Source of the DNA: Bradyrhizobium sp. ARR65 | GTDB taxonomy: Bacteria; Pseudomonadota; Alphaproteobacteria; Rhizobiales; Xanthobacteraceae | Assembly (NCBI RefSeq): GCF_000472385.1 | Contig: NZ_AWZU01000004.1 | Coordinates: forward strand, 186,222-250,221 | Length of the DNA stretch: 64,000 bases | Direction of reading: 5' to 3' | Shown: piece by piece, positions 37,183-46,762 of the stretch | How positions within the stretch are numbered: the first letter of the stretch is position 1 | How the letters are laid out: each line of letters starts with the position of its first letter | Made by a program: the position numbers and the translations under genes | The notes under the pieces: model-generated | Told to the model about the DNA's origin: nothing | Databases searched by the model: none | Seen by the model: the letters and a program-made list of their open reading frames with translations, nothing else

Positions 37183-39501
37183 TTAGGTCTCTAGCTGCTT
37201 GCCGATCGGCAGCGCGCGGATGCGCTTACCGGTCGCGGCAAAGATGGCGTTGACCAGGGCCGGCGCGAACGGCGGCACGCCGGGTTCGCCGACACCGCTG
37301 GGTGGCGTGTCCGGCCCTGGAGGCACGATGTGAACATTCGTCACCGACGGCGACTCGTCGATGCGGAGCACCGGGAAGTCGTCGAAGTTCTTCTGCTGGA
37401 CCTTGCCATCCTTGAAGGTGATCTCACCATATTTGGCAAGGCTCAGCCCCATGATGGCGGCGCCTTCGATCTGCGACTGGATTCGCTCCGGGTTAACATA
37501 TGTGCCGCAATCGATGGCAGTGTCGACCCTCGGCACCGTCAGCTTGCCCTTGTCGTCGATGGCCACCTCGACGATGGTCGCGATATAGCTGACGAAGCTG
37601 CGATGAGCGGCGATTCCGAGCCCGTGGCCTTTGGGCAGTGATCGTCCCCATTCGCCCTTTTCGGCAACCAGCTCGACCACGCGCCGCAATCGCGCCGTGT
37701 CGATCGGATAGCTCGAGTAGGGCTCGCCGTAGTTCCAGGGATCCTTCACCGAAGACAGGTTGACGATCCGCGGCGAGCCGATGAGCTCGAGCAGCATCTC
37801 CTTCTGATCGCGATTGGTGGCATGGGCGAGTTCGCCCACCATCGACTGCACCGCAAAGGCGCGCGGGATATTGGAGACCGAGCGGAACCAGCCGATGCGG
37901 GTGTGCGCGGCGGCTTCCGGATTCTCGCACTGAATGTTGGCGATCTCGAATGGCATGTCGATCAGTCCCATGCCGAGCTCGAACGGCGCCTGATGCACCG
38001 TATTCGCCGCGAAGGTCGAGGCGATGCTCGGCGCGACACTGCGGTGACGCCAGGCGATGACTTTGCCGTTCTTGTCGAGCCCGGCCTCGATCCGCTCCAC
38101 CGAGACGGTATGGAGGAAGTCGTGGTGAACGTCATCTTCCCGCGTCCATTGCACCTTCACAGGCGCGGCGAGCTCCTTTGAGAGCAGGGCTGCTTCCAGC
38201 ACGTAATCGCATTTCGACTTGCGGCCAAAACCGCCGCCGAGCAGCGTTACGTGAACGGTGACGTTCCCCTCGGGAATGCCGAGCGTCTTCGCGACGTCTT
38301 CGCGCGTTCCCCCCGGGCTCTGCACCGGCGCCCAAATTTCGGCCTTGTCGCCCTTGACGTCCGCGACGGCGACCGGCGGCTCCATGCTGACATGGGCGAG
38401 ATGCGGCAGGTAGTATTCGCCGACGATCACCTTGTCGGCGGTCTTCAAGGCGGCGTCCACGTCACCTTCCTTGCGCACGACCAGTCCGGGTTTTCGCGCG
38501 GCTTCTTCGAGCTCGGCCCGATAGGCGACCGAGTCGTATTTGGCGTTGGCGCCGTCGTCCCAGACGATCTTCAGCGCGTCGCGGCCCTTAATCGCGGCGC
38601 CGGTATTGCGCGCGATCACGGCGACACCACCGAGCGGCTGGAACTTGGACGGCCACGGCCATCCCTTGACCTGCGTGACCTTTTCGACGCCCGAGACTTT
38701 CAAGGCGTCGGCAGGGTCGAAGGACACCAGCGTTCCGCCCGTCACCGGGGGGCGGGCAATGACGGCGTATTTCATGCCGGGCAGGCGGACGTCGGCACCA
38801 TAGCCCGCCTTGCCAGTGGTGATGTCGTGCAGATCGACGATGCTGACCTCGCCTTTGCCGAGATAGCGGAAGTTCTTCGGGTCCTTCAGCTTCAGGCCTT
38901 CGATGCTTGGCACCGGCTCTTTCGCGGCATCGGCCGCGAGGTCGCCGAAACCGAGTTTCCGCCCGGTTGCGTCATGGACCACCTCGTGGTTGGCAGCCTT
39001 CACTTCGGTGGCGGGCACGCCCCAGCGCTTCGCCGCCGCCGACTCCAGCATGGTGCGCGCGGAGGCGCCGATCTGGCGCATCGGCATCAAATAGTGCCGG
39101 GTGCTGCGTGATCCGTCCGTATCCTGGTTGCCATACCTGACCTCATCGCCAGGGGCTTGCTGGACGCGGACGCGCGACCAGTCGGCGTCCATCTCCTCGG
39201 CAACGATCAGGGGCAGGCTCGTGCGGACGCCGGTGCCCATCTCGGCGCGATGCGCAATGATGGTCACGATGCCGTCCGGCGCGATGGCAACGAACACACG
39301 CGGGTCGACAACGGTACCGTGCGGCATCTTGCCGGCGCCGGTCTCGTAGGCGGCGAAGGCAGGCCGACTCAGAATAGGCGCGGCAAGCACGAAGCTTCCA
39401 GCGATCCCAAGTCCCTTCAGCACGCTGCGGCGCGAGACGTTCTCGACCCTGCAGGCTTTCTCAAAGCCACGAAGCTTTTTCGGATTCGTGATGATGTTCA
39501 T
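37183..39501 (-). CDS. Molybdopterin-binding subunit of xanthine dehydrogenase/aldehyde oxidase family
   Basis: The 772-residue protein carries a twin-arginine signal ([15 protein letters not shown]), so it is periplasmic like isoquinoline 1-oxidoreductase (IorB) and periplasmic aldehyde dehydrogenases. Molybdenum-cofactor segments include [12 protein letters not shown], and the catalytic Glu lies in [13 protein letters not shown] near the C-terminus. It hydroxylates an aldehyde or N-heterocycle with water as oxygen source. It is expressed with the iron-sulfur subunit just upstream. No cytochrome c subunit gene is adjacent, so its electron acceptor is unclear. Confidence 0.9.
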   Translation of the reverse strand: MNIITNPKKLRGFEKACRVENVSRRSVLKGLGIAGSFVLAAPILSRPAFAAYETGAGKMPHGTVVDPRVFVAIAPDGIVTIIAHRAEMGTGVRTSLPLIVAEEMDADWSRVRVQQAPGDEVRYGNQDTDGSRSTRHYLMPMRQIGASARTMLESAAAKRWGVPATEVKAANHEVVHDATGRKLGFGDLAADAAKEPVPSIEGLKLKDPKNFRYLGKGEVSIVDLHDITTGKAGYGADVRLPGMKYAVIARPPVTGGTLVSFDPADALKVSGVEKVTQVKGWPWPSKFQPLGGVAVIARNTGAAIKGRDALKIVWDDGANAKYDSVAYRAELEEAARKPGLVVRKEGDVDAALKTADKVIVGEYYLPHLAHVSMEPPVAVADVKGDKAEIWAPVQSPGGTREDVAKTLGIPEGNVTVHVTLLGGGFGRKSKCDYVLEAALLSKELAAPVKVQWTREDDVHHDFLHTVSVERIEAGLDKNGKVIAWRHRSVAPSIASTFAANTVHQAPFELGMGLIDMPFEIANIQCENPEAAAHTRIGWFRSVSNIPRAFAVQSMVGELAHATNRDQKEMLLELIGSPRIVNLSSVKDPWNYGEPYSSYPIDTARLRRVVELVAEKGEWGRSLPKGHGLGIAAHRSFVSYIATIVEVAIDDKGKLTVPRVDTAIDCGTYVNPERIQSQIEGAAIMGLSLAKYGEITFKDGKVQQKNFDDFPVLRIDESPSVTNVHIVPPGPDTPPSGVGEPGVPPFAPALVNAIFAATGKRIRALPIGKQLET

Positions 39502-39503
39502 GA

Positions 39504-39956
39504 TTACACCCCCGTCGATGCGAGATGGACGGCGTTTTCAATGCGCTGATAGCAGCCGCAGCGGCAAATGTTGCCCGACAGGGCCTCACGTATCTGGGCG
39601 TGCGATGGTTTCGGATTGTCCATCAGCAATGCCGCGGCCTGCATGATCTGACCGGCTTGGCAAAAGCCGCATTGCGGTACGTTGATCTGACGCCAGGCCT
39701 TCTGCACTGGATGATCGCCGGTTGGATGAAGGCCTTCGATCGTGGTGACCTGGCGGTCGGCCACATCCGAAACTGATGTGATGCAGGCGCGTACGGCTTC
39801 CTTGTCGACGATGACGGTGCAGGCGCCGCACAGCGCCTGGCCGCAGCCAAATTTGGTGCCCGTCAAGCCGACCTCATCACGGAGAAACCAAAGCAGGGAA
39901 AGATCCGGGTCGCCATCCCAAGTTCGTTCCTGGCCATTAATCTTCAACTTGATCAT
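39504..39956 (-). CDS. (2Fe-2S)-binding small subunit of molybdenum hydroxylase
   Basis: From the ATG at 39956 the protein has 150 residues. The plant-ferredoxin-like cluster is bound by GCGQALCGACTV and the second cluster by CGFCQAGQIM and GNICRCGCY. It has no signal of its own and is presumably carried out of the cell with the Tat-signalled large subunit. The two genes are 2 bp apart. An unusual nested direct repeat lies about 180 bp upstream. Confidence 0.92.
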   Translation of the reverse strand: MIKLKINGQERTWDGDPDLSLLWFLRDEVGLTGTKFGCGQALCGACTVIVDKEAVRACITSVSDVADRQVTTIEGLHPTGDHPVQKAWRQINVPQCGFCQAGQIMQAAALLMDNPKPSHAQIREALSGNICRCGCYQRIENAVHLASTGV

Positions 39957-40139
39957 GATCGTTCTCGCTCTTTTTAAGCTGCTGATGTCCGGTTCAATGC
40001 AGGCCGGAACATGTTTCCACTCGCCCGCATCAACCGCCGCGACTTCCCCACGAGCCAATCGTGTCAGGAAGGCTGACAGACCTCATTGCACGACCTGTTT
40101 GGTTTTCCGTGTCTGGGCGCTCCTCCCGTTTTCTTAATG

Positions 40140-40187
40140 TTTTGGTTCTTAATTGTTCTTTTGATTGTTCTTTTGGTTTTGGTTCTT
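40140..40187. repeat. Nested direct repeats, AT-rich, upstream of molybdenum hydroxylase genes
   Basis: The layout is TTTTGGTTCTT (40140-40150), then ATTGTTCTTTTG twice in tandem (40152-40163 and 40164-40175), then TTTTGGTTCTT again (40177-40187). Both pairs are exact. The block is far more AT-rich than the surroundings and sits about 185-230 bp upstream of the small-subunit start at 39956, so it may be an operator or curved promoter element. Confidence 0.6.
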
Positions 40188-40348
40188 GTGCAGTCGGCCC
40201 GTTATCGCGAAGTCGTAATGCTATCAGAAACTGACGCCGAACGGACTTCACAGAGAGTTGTTTTGCAACTGCATTTGTCAAAAGCAGGGCGGTTGCCGGG
40301 AGCGGTTCGACCTGCAGCGAACGAGGCGTGCGCGTGGGTGCGACGCCA

Positions 40349-40382
40349 AAAACAAAATGCCTCGCTCACTAAAGTGAGGCGA
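40349..40382 (-). terminator. Rho-independent terminator of the xoxFG-flhA-gfa run
   Basis: Read on the minus strand, GCCTCGCCTCAC and GTGAGCGAGGC pair with one bulged base around a TTTA loop, and the transcript continues into ATTTTGTTTTTGG. This is a good intrinsic terminator about 165 bp past the gfa stop codon. Confidence 0.7.
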
Positions 40383-40483
40383 GGCCGGGACTCCAAATCA
40401 AGAGAGTAACATCGGAATGATCGATCGCGCCTGAGGGCAGATGGACGGTCGATCCAAACAGACCTTTGCGTCGGGCCAGAGCT

Positions 40484-40518
40484 CCGATTCGCGTTGGCTG
40501 TTCGCCAACGCGAATCGG
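40484..40518. repeat. Perfect 15-bp inverted repeat downstream of gfa
   Basis: CCGATTCGCGTTGGC (40484-40498) and GCCAACGCGAATCGG (40504-40518) form an uninterrupted 15-bp stem with a 5-nt loop. It starts 30 bp after the gfa stop on the minus strand. There is no T tract, so it could protect the mRNA 3' end or pause polymerase before the terminator further on. Confidence 0.7.
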
Positions 40519-40547
40519 CGCCGTTGCCGCTGGCGAGGATCAAATCA

Positions 40548-41117
40548 TCAGGCCGCTTTTGCTTTGGCCTTCGCTGTGTGCGTTGCAATCGCATCCATCA
40601 GCGGCGGAGACAGGCAATCATAGGGCTCAAGGCCGAGCTCCTTGAGGCGTGCGCGTATGCCCTCCATCTCTTCCGGTTTGACACCAGACTCGATGACGGA
40701 CGACACGAAGGCCGCGAATCCCGGCGCCGCCCAGCCGCCTTCCTGGAATAATTCGGGATGGATGAAGTCGAGGCCGTAGAACGGATGGCCCGTATTCTCG
40801 ATGCGGCCATACATATGCGTGCCGCAGACCTTGCAGGCGTAGCGCTGGATCACGGCCGACGGATCCACGATCTGGAGCTTGTCGCCGTTCTCGAGCACCG
40901 TCACATTTTGACGCGGTACGACCGCGACGATGGAGAAGGTTGCGCCTTCCGGCTTCCAGCACTTGGTGCAACCGCAGGCGTGATTGTGCGCAACGTCGCC
41001 CTTGATGCCGATCTTGACCGGCCGGTCCGTGCATTTACAGACCAGGGTGCCCCCGGCGAAGGTCCCGGAGCCCTGTTTTACGCCGTTGTCAACCGCCGGG
41101 TGGATGTGAACAGTCAT
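40548..41117 (-). CDS. gfa: S-(hydroxymethyl)glutathione synthase (glutathione-dependent formaldehyde-activating enzyme)
   Basis: The 189-residue zinc protein has the Gfa ligand pattern: C27/C29 (VCKCT), C48/C50/C53 (ACGCTKC) and C95/C98 (ACKVC). Gfa from Paracoccus was reported to promote condensation of formaldehyde with glutathione to S-hydroxymethylglutathione. It is last in the minus-strand methanol run, 33 bp after flhA, which uses its product. Its physiological need has been debated because the condensation is also spontaneous. Confidence 0.93.
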   Translation of the reverse strand: MTVHIHPAVDNGVKQGSGTFAGGTLVCKCTDRPVKIGIKGDVAHNHACGCTKCWKPEGATFSIVAVVPRQNVTVLENGDKLQIVDPSAVIQRYACKVCGTHMYGRIENTGHPFYGLDFIHPELFQEGGWAAPGFAAFVSSVIESGVKPEEMEGIRARLKELGLEPYDCLSPPLMDAIATHTAKAKAKAA

Positions 41118-41150
41118 AGGTCAATCCTCCTTGTGTGGGACATTCTTGCT

Positions 41151-42260
41151 TCAGTAAACGACGACCGAACGTATCGACTTGCCTTCGTGCATAAGATCGA
41201 AGCCCTTGTTGATGTCCTCGAGCTTGAGGACATGCGTGATCATCGGATCGATCTGGATCTTTCCATTCATGTACCAGTCGACGATCTTCGGCACGTCGGT
41301 GCGGCCGCGTGCGCCTCCGAATGCGGTGCCTTTCCAGACACGTCCGGTGACCAACTGGAATGGCCGGGTGGAGATCTCCTTGCCCGCTTCCGCAACGCCG
41401 ATGATCACGGAGACACCCCAGCCGCGATGGCAGCATTCGAGCGCCTGGCGCATGACGGTGGTGTTGCCGGTGCAGTCAAAGCTGTAATCGGCGCCACCGT
41501 CGGTCAGCGTCACCAGGTGCTGCACGACGTCGCCGCCCACCTTCTGCGGGTTGACGAAGTGGGTCATGCCGAACTTGCGGCCCCATTCCTCCTTGGAGTC
41601 GTTAACATCGACGCCAACGATTTTGTCGGCGCCAACCATCTTGGCGCCCTGGATGACATTGAGGCCGATGCCACCGAGGCCGAATACCACGACGTTCGAA
41701 CCTGGCGTGACTTTCGCGGTATTGACCACCGCACCGACGCCGGTCGTTACGCCGCAGCCGATGTAGCAGCTCTTGTCGAAGGGGGCGTCCTCGCGAATCT
41801 TCGCCACCGCGATTTCCGGAAGCACGGTGAAGTTCGAAAAGGTCGAGCAGCCCATGTAGTGATAGATCGGCTTGCCCTTGTAGCTGAAGCGCGATGTGCC
41901 ATCAGGCATCAGGCCCTTGCCTTGGGTGGCGCGAATCGCGGTGCAGAGATTGGTCTTCTGGCTGAGACAGCTCTTACACTGGCGGCATTCCGGCGTGTAG
42001 AGCGGAATGACGTGGTCGCCGGGCTTGACCGAGATCACGCCCGGGCCGACCTCACGAACGATGCCGGCGCCTTCATGACCGAGAATCGACGGAAAGATCC
42101 CTTCGCTGTCGAAACCGTCCAGGGTGTAGGCGTCGGTGTGACAGATACCCGTTGCCTTGATCTCAACGAGGACCTCGCCGACCTTCGGGCCTTCCAGATC
42201 GAGTTCGACGATTTCGAGTGGTTTCTTCGCCTCGAAAGCGACGGCTGCGCGCGTCTTCAT
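41151..42260 (-). CDS. flhA: S-(hydroxymethyl)glutathione dehydrogenase (class III alcohol dehydrogenase)
   Basis: The 369-residue zinc- and NAD-dependent enzyme oxidises S-hydroxymethylglutathione to S-formylglutathione. Catalytic zinc ligands are C40 (GICHTD) and H62 (GHEG) with a later Cys in YIGCGV. Structural zinc Cys are C92, C95, C98 and C106. The NAD motif is [10 protein letters not shown]. It lies between xoxG and gfa in one run, so the cytoplasmic formaldehyde route is physically linked to periplasmic methanol oxidation. Also known as adhC or frmA. Confidence 0.95.
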   Translation of the reverse strand: MKTRAAVAFEAKKPLEIVELDLEGPKVGEVLVEIKATGICHTDAYTLDGFDSEGIFPSILGHEGAGIVREVGPGVISVKPGDHVIPLYTPECRQCKSCLSQKTNLCTAIRATQGKGLMPDGTSRFSYKGKPIYHYMGCSTFSNFTVLPEIAVAKIREDAPFDKSCYIGCGVTTGVGAVVNTAKVTPGSNVVVFGLGGIGLNVIQGAKMVGADKIVGVDVNDSKEEWGRKFGMTHFVNPQKVGGDVVQHLVTLTDGGADYSFDCTGNTTVMRQALECCHRGWGVSVIIGVAEAGKEISTRPFQLVTGRVWKGTAFGGARGRTDVPKIVDWYMNGKIQIDPMITHVLKLEDINKGFDLMHEGKSIRSVVVY

Positions 42261-42328
42261 TGCTTAACTCCTTTCTCGCTCTTCAAGGCCATACCATGGT
42301 TCGTGCAGTTGAAATTCTCTCGTCATGT

Positions 42329-42847
42329 TCAATGATTGCCCATGCACGCGTTTTCCGCCTCGGTATAGGCCTCCGGTTTGTCCTCGTGTTTGGACGGTCG
42401 CACGCGACCCCATGCGTCATTGGCGCGGGCGCGCAGATAAACGTAGATGTCGTCCATGTAGCAGGCCACGTTCGGGTTGGTGCCGAAGGCCGGCATCACG
42501 TTCTCCGACGCAGTACTGACGTTCTTGCGGCCGCTCGCGACGACAGAGAGAAAGTCCGCATAGCTCATGGTTTTTAGCGATTCTTTCAGCGCCGGCGCGT
42601 AAGTCGACCCCATGCCATCAGGCCCATGGCAAACGTGGCATTCGGAATGATAGCGGCGGTACCCGGAATAGGTGTACCAGTCCACGGTGCCGTCGGACGA
42701 AATTTTGTACGTTGGATTTCCTTCCTTGTCGAAATACTTGCCGTCCTCGGACTTCACCGCGGTGGGATCCCCCGAACCATCAGCGAAGGCAACTCCTCCT
42801 GCAGCCACGAGCAGTGCCGCGGCGACCACTAAGCGGGTGATGCGCAA
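42329..42847 (-). CDS. xoxG: c-type cytochrome, electron acceptor of XoxF
   Basis: From a TTG start at 42847 (AAGGA nine bases upstream) the protein has 172 residues: a signal peptide ending near AFADG and a single haem site C70-H-V-C-H74. A likely axial Met is M118 (NVMPAFGTN). The sequence is of the methanol-metabolism cytochrome type that follows xoxF, carrying electrons from the quinoprotein to the respiratory chain. It lies 85 bp after xoxF, with a strong hairpin between them, and before flhA. Confidence 0.9.
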   Translation of the reverse strand: MRITRLVVAAALLVAAGGVAFADGSGDPTAVKSEDGKYFDKEGNPTYKISSDGTVDWYTYSGYRRYHSECHVCHGPDGMGSTYAPALKESLKTMSYADFLSVVASGRKNVSTASENVMPAFGTNPNVACYMDDIYVYLRARANDAWGRVRPSKHEDKPEAYTEAENACMGNH

Positions 42848-42881
42848 TATAGCTAATCCTTGACTCTTGGTGGCAGATCGA

Positions 42882-42910
42882 CCGGCGCGTGGAACGGGTC
42901 CACGCGCCGG
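42882..42910 (-). repeat. Perfect hairpin between xoxF and xoxG
   Basis: CCGGCGCGTGGA (42882-42893) and TCCACGCGCCGG (42899-42910) make a 12-bp stem with a 5-nt loop in the xoxF-xoxG spacer. No T tract follows in the minus direction, so complete termination is unlikely. It could partly stop transcription or shield the xoxF message from 3' exonucleases, giving more XoxF than XoxG. Confidence 0.7.
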
Positions 42911-42932
42911 AAGCGAGATGGCTTCGCCTGGG

Positions 42933-44735
42933 TTAGGGCAGAGCGAACACTGTGAGCGTGCCGCCAAGGGCCGTGTAGTTGCTCAGTGCTGCATAACCGC
43001 CGACGGCGCCAAGGCCCGCGGTCGGATCGGTCAGGCCAGCCGCGAGACCAATGCCCGCCCAGCCGCCGACACCGGACAGCACCGCAACGTACTGCTTGCC
43101 ATTGTGCTCATAGGTCGTGACGTTGCCGATGATGCCGGACGGAGTCTTGAACTTGTAGAGCTCCTTGCCAGTCTTGGCGTCGACAGCCTTGAGGTATCCC
43201 TCAAGCGTTCCATAGAACACAACGTTGCCTGCAGTCGCGAGAGCGCCCGACCAGACCGAGAACTGCTCGGGGTTCGACCAGGCGATCTTGCCGGTCTTGC
43301 CGTCCCAGGCGATGAAGTTACCCATGTTGTGGTCGCCGGGAGGCGGATACATCGAGAGCGTCGCACCCACATAGGGCTGACCCGCGGTGTAGCTCACCTT
43401 GAACGGCTCATAATCCATGCAGACATGGTTGGTCGGGACGTAGAAGAGCTGCGTCTCGGGGGAGTAGGCCGCCGGCTGCTCATCCTTGCTGCCCAGCGCG
43501 GCGGGACAGATTCCCTTAGTGTTGTGGTCTTCGCCGCCGTGCTCGGTCGAGTACTCCGCAACCACTTTCGGGCGGCCGAAGGTCGGCGAATTCTTGTTCA
43601 TGTCGACGCCGGTCGTCCAGTTGACCTTCGGATCGTACTTTTCCGCGACCAGCAATTCGCCGGTTGCGCGGTCGAGCGTGTAGCCGATCCCGTTACGGTC
43701 GAAGTGGGTCAGAAGCTTGCGAGACTGACCTCCGACCTGTTCGTCGGTAAGGATCATCTCGTTGACGCCGTCATAGTCCCATTCATCGTGGGGCGTCATC
43801 TGATAGACCCATTTCGCCATGCCGTTGTCCGGGTTGCGCGCGAAAATGGTCATGGACCATTTGTTGTCACCCGGACGTTGTTTCGGATTCCAGGTCGAGG
43901 GATTGCCCGAGCCATAATAGACGAGGTCGAGCTGCGGATCGTAAGCGAGCCAACCCCAGGTGCAGCCGCCGCCGATCTTCCACTGATCGCCTTGCCAGGT
44001 TTTCAAGCTGGAGTCCTTGCCGATTGGCTTGCCAAGCGCGGTGGTCTTCTCTGGATCGACCAGGAGTTGGTCATCTGGCCCTTCGGAATAGGCCTTCCAT
44101 ACCTGCTTGCCGGACTTGATGTCGTAGGCAGTCATACTGCACTGCACGCCGAACTCGCCGCCGGACGTACCGACAAGCACCTTGTCTTTGACCACGAGAG
44201 GCGCCGAGGTGCCGGTCTGTCCCTTGGAGGGATCACCATTCGTCGCGCTCCAAACGAGATTGCCGGTCTTGGCATCCAGCGCGATCAGCTTGTCATCCGC
44301 CTGGTGCAGGAAGATCTTGCCATCGCCGTAGGACAGGCCGCGGTTAACGGTGTCACAGCACATCACCGGGATGACGTTTGGGTCCTGCTTGGGCTCGTAC
44401 CTCCAGACGATCTTGTTGTCCTGCGAGAGGTCAAGAGCATAGACCTTGTTGGGGAAAGGTGTGTGGACGTACATTATGTTGCCAATGATGAGCGGTCCGC
44501 CTTCGTGGCCGCGCAGCACGCCGGTCGAGAAGGTCCACGCGACCTGCAGCTTGCCGACGTTCGACGCGTTGATCTGATTGAGCTTGGAATAGCGGGTATT
44601 GGCATAGTCGCCCGTCGGCATCACCCAATCCTTTGGGTTCTGCGACATCTTAACTAGCTCTTCATTGGCTGAAGCGCCGCCTACGGTGAGTGCCGCTGCG
44701 GAGCCAAGAAAGGTAGCCAAAAGCACCTTGCGCAT
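42933..44735 (-). CDS. xoxF: Lanthanide-dependent methanol dehydrogenase XoxF
   Basis: The start at 44735 (GGGAGG upstream) gives 600 residues, the usual XoxF length. A signal peptide ends near ASA (residue 23). The vicinal disulfide Cys are C126-C127 ([10 protein letters not shown]). Metal ligands are E194 (SGGEFG) and N278 (GSGNPS). The catalytic Asp is D320, and D322 completes the Asp-Tyr-Asp motif that binds the lanthanide; calcium MxaF enzymes have Ala there. It oxidises methanol to formaldehyde or formate in the periplasm with PQQ. It is the first gene of the xoxF-xoxG-flhA-gfa run and is divergent from an AraC-type regulator. Confidence 0.97.
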   Translation of the reverse strand: MRKVLLATFLGSAAALTVGGASANEELVKMSQNPKDWVMPTGDYANTRYSKLNQINASNVGKLQVAWTFSTGVLRGHEGGPLIIGNIMYVHTPFPNKVYALDLSQDNKIVWRYEPKQDPNVIPVMCCDTVNRGLSYGDGKIFLHQADDKLIALDAKTGNLVWSATNGDPSKGQTGTSAPLVVKDKVLVGTSGGEFGVQCSMTAYDIKSGKQVWKAYSEGPDDQLLVDPEKTTALGKPIGKDSSLKTWQGDQWKIGGGCTWGWLAYDPQLDLVYYGSGNPSTWNPKQRPGDNKWSMTIFARNPDNGMAKWVYQMTPHDEWDYDGVNEMILTDEQVGGQSRKLLTHFDRNGIGYTLDRATGELLVAEKYDPKVNWTTGVDMNKNSPTFGRPKVVAEYSTEHGGEDHNTKGICPAALGSKDEQPAAYSPETQLFYVPTNHVCMDYEPFKVSYTAGQPYVGATLSMYPPPGDHNMGNFIAWDGKTGKIAWSNPEQFSVWSGALATAGNVVFYGTLEGYLKAVDAKTGKELYKFKTPSGIIGNVTTYEHNGKQYVAVLSGVGGWAGIGLAAGLTDPTAGLGAVGGYAALSNYTALGGTLTVFALP

Positions 44736-45242
44736 ACTTAAGTCCTCCCTGGTTTCGTTGTTTGGCTCGTCACGTCGCTTGCCCGCCGGCCTTCCTCCGG
44801 CCAGTGGGCGCATGCTGTGGGATGTTTCGAGTGTCTCCTCCTGAGGTGAGATCGGGTGCCGTGGCAACGGCCCGCTTTGCTTCGATTTCGGGCGTCGTTC
44901 CTAGCCGGTTCACCAATGGGAAACTTGCCCAAAAGCGAAACGGGTTTGCTCGAAAGCGAAACCGGATGAACTTTTTTGCCTCGAGCAAGGCGTTTTGTGG
45001 GCGCCGCATTTATGCTGCGGAGCATCAATTCACGAGGTCGTCCAAATCGCTTGGCCAGTTCGCCAGCACATTGCGCCCGATGTTCTTCTTGACGACGCAG
45101 CCAGTAAGGCGGAGGATCATCAAAGGGATGTCAGGAGGAATACAGCTTAAACTCTAACATTGCTTCAAGTTGAGGTAATCTGTTTCTATCATGGCCGGGT
45201 CCTTCGCAGCGATATGCGCTGCTTTCAAATCGGTGGCTGGAA
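44736..45242. other. 507-bp divergent promoter region between xoxF and the AraC-type gene
   Basis: No gene is seen. The region should hold the xoxF promoter (minus) and the regulator promoter (plus). Its clearest element is the pair of direct repeats at 44932-44962. Other stretches show no obvious structure by eye. Confidence 0.6.
44932..44962. promoter_or_regulatory. Two AAAGCGAAAC direct repeats 21 bp apart (putative AraC-type operator)
   Basis: AAAGCGAAAC occurs at 44932-44941 and 44953-44962, both followed by one variable base and GG. The 21-bp period equals two helical turns, the arrangement bound by AraC-family regulators such as AraC at I1-I2. The pair lies about 200 bp upstream of xoxF and about 280 bp upstream of the divergent AraC-type gene. 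Confidence 0.55.
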
Positions 45243-46208
45243 ATGTCCGATACAGTCCATTCGCTCAGCACTTCCGGATTGTCGCCGAGGCAGCAGGTCC
45301 AATGTTGGTCAGATACCCTGACCGATCTGTGTGGTCGATTTGATATCGATCCACTGGAGGCCTCATCCCTGGATGGTCGGGTCAACTACACCACGGTCTC
45401 CCGCCTGAAGCTCTGCCAGATCGAGGCGAGTCAGCACCGCGTTGGCCACACCGATTGGCGGATAAGATCGACCGAACATCCCTACATCAAGATCCATTTC
45501 CAGACTTACGGCATATCTTATTTCGAGCAGGACGGTCGTCGGATGGAAATCGTTCCGGGCGATATTCTCGCTTACGACGTATCCTGTCCGCATACGATCA
45601 CCAGCCCGATGCTGACGCGGCATGATGTTGTCATCGTGCCGAAAGAGCTGCTGCGGGAGCGCGGCTTCCATACGGAACGCATGTCGGCGTGCAAACTCTC
45701 CTCACGCGCGGGAACTGGCAGGATCGCGCACGAATTCGTGCATGCCGCGTTTGACGAGGCCACCAAGCTCTCGCCGAACAGCGCAGCCGGCGTGGCCGAA
45801 TCGCTCATCGACCTATTGCTGTTGCCGCTTCGTGAAGCTGACAGGACGTTCGATCGCGTTGGGCCGGAGGCGATGTACATACGGGCTCAAGCCTTCATCC
45901 GCGAGCATTTGCGCGATCCTGATCTCTGCATCGATCAGATTTCGGCGGCATTGGGCTGTACCAAGCGTTATCTGCACATGCTGTTCAGCGAAAGGGGCAT
46001 GACCGTCAGCGATTATATCTGGCGGGCGAGGCTGCAGAACTGCCGCCAGGAACTGGAAACGCATGCCGGAAAAACCATAACCGACGTCGCGTTTTCCTGG
46101 GGTTTCTCAAGCTCCTCGCACTTCAGCCGCGTGTTCCGGAAGTATTTTGGCGTTGTGCCGTCGTCCATCCACAGGGCCCAACACGCGGGCTCTGCAGCTC
46201 AGACATAA
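45243..46208 (+). CDS. AraC-family transcriptional regulator divergent from xoxF
   Basis: The 321-residue protein has an N-terminal cupin-like sensor domain of the AraC-binding-like kind (about 40-190) and a C-terminal double helix-turn-helix (about 215-315; ISAALGCTKRYLHMLFSERG and ITDVAFSWGFSSSSHFSRVFRKYFG). It faces away from xoxF across a shared 507-bp region. It is therefore a good candidate for controlling the methanol genes, though what it senses (methanol, formaldehyde, lanthanide or other) is not known. Confidence 0.9.
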   Translation: MSDTVHSLSTSGLSPRQQVQCWSDTLTDLCGRFDIDPLEASSLDGRVNYTTVSRLKLCQIEASQHRVGHTDWRIRSTEHPYIKIHFQTYGISYFEQDGRRMEIVPGDILAYDVSCPHTITSPMLTRHDVVIVPKELLRERGFHTERMSACKLSSRAGTGRIAHEFVHAAFDEATKLSPNSAAGVAESLIDLLLLPLREADRTFDRVGPEAMYIRAQAFIREHLRDPDLCIDQISAALGCTKRYLHMLFSERGMTVSDYIWRARLQNCRQELETHAGKTITDVAFSWGFSSSSHFSRVFRKYFGVVPSSIHRAQHAGSAAQT

Positions 46209-46268
46209 GGTGCGGCCAAGCGGCGTTTTCGGCCCGTCCGCGCCGGCGCTGCTCCGCGAGCGCAGTTT

Positions 46269-46529
46269 CTAGAAGCCTGGTGCCGCCCGGGCGCAAGCGC
46301 TTGGGCGCGGCTTGGTCCCGCGCTTGTCGGTCGGTACATTGCAATTGTCGATCCGTTGCTCGTCCGTCCACTTTCGGCCGAGGCGCTCCTTGCCGGTCAG
46401 GGTGGCTGGTGTGTCGGATGATTCGACGTGCGGCCTGACCGCGTCAGGCAGCCCGTCTTTGGCAGACGCCGACAATGCAGCGCCTATCGCGAGTACTGAA
46501 GCGAGCAGGAATTGGCAACATGGTCGCAT
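46269..46529 (-). CDS. Small exported protein of unknown function
   Basis: From the ATG at 46529 (GGAG seven bases upstream) the protein has 86 residues: a signal peptide to about 23 (AALSASA) and a short mature part with LTGKERLGRKWTDEQRIDNCNVP, followed by a basic, Pro-rich tail with a second Cys. Similar short proteins occur in Bradyrhizobium. It is divergent from the lanmodulin-like gene, so the two may share control. Confidence 0.7.
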   Translation of the reverse strand: MRPCCQFLLASVLAIGAALSASAKDGLPDAVRPHVESSDTPATLTGKERLGRKWTDEQRIDNCNVPTDKRGTKPRPSACARAAPGF

Positions 46530-46762
46530 GATTTGCTCCGCAACCCACATCTTGCTGCGGCGCATGCCGCGCATCTGCGATTAAACAGGTTCGAAATCCG
46601 CGCCGCCACCCGGAACCCGCAATGTGCAGGCTCTCGGTCCGGTCCTGTCGGCTATCGTGTTCTGCTGTCCCAAGGACAAGGGCCGCGCGACTCTGGCGGC
46701 GAGGACCCGTGCGCGTTACCTTGGTCTCACGGATTTGGCCCAACCAGGAAGGAGAGTGAATC

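Larger units (their letters stand above)
39957..40547. other. 590-bp intergenic region with repeats and transcript-end structures
   Basis: No convincing gene is present. A hydrophobic frame across 40086-40409 is produced by T-rich repeats and is not called. The region holds nested direct repeats at 40140-40187, a minus-strand terminator at about 40349-40382 and a perfect 15-bp hairpin at 40484-40518, all listed separately. Confidence 0.6.

Noticed and set aside
40086..40409. A frame encoding a strongly hydrophobic stretch
   Set aside because: The hydrophobic residues come from the T-rich nested repeats. The rest is not protein-like and no ribosome site is seen.
40758..44657. Two long plus-strand frames opposite the methanol genes (525 and 596 codons)
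   Set aside because: They are complementary to flhA, gfa and xoxF, whose identities are certain. The composition is shadow-like.
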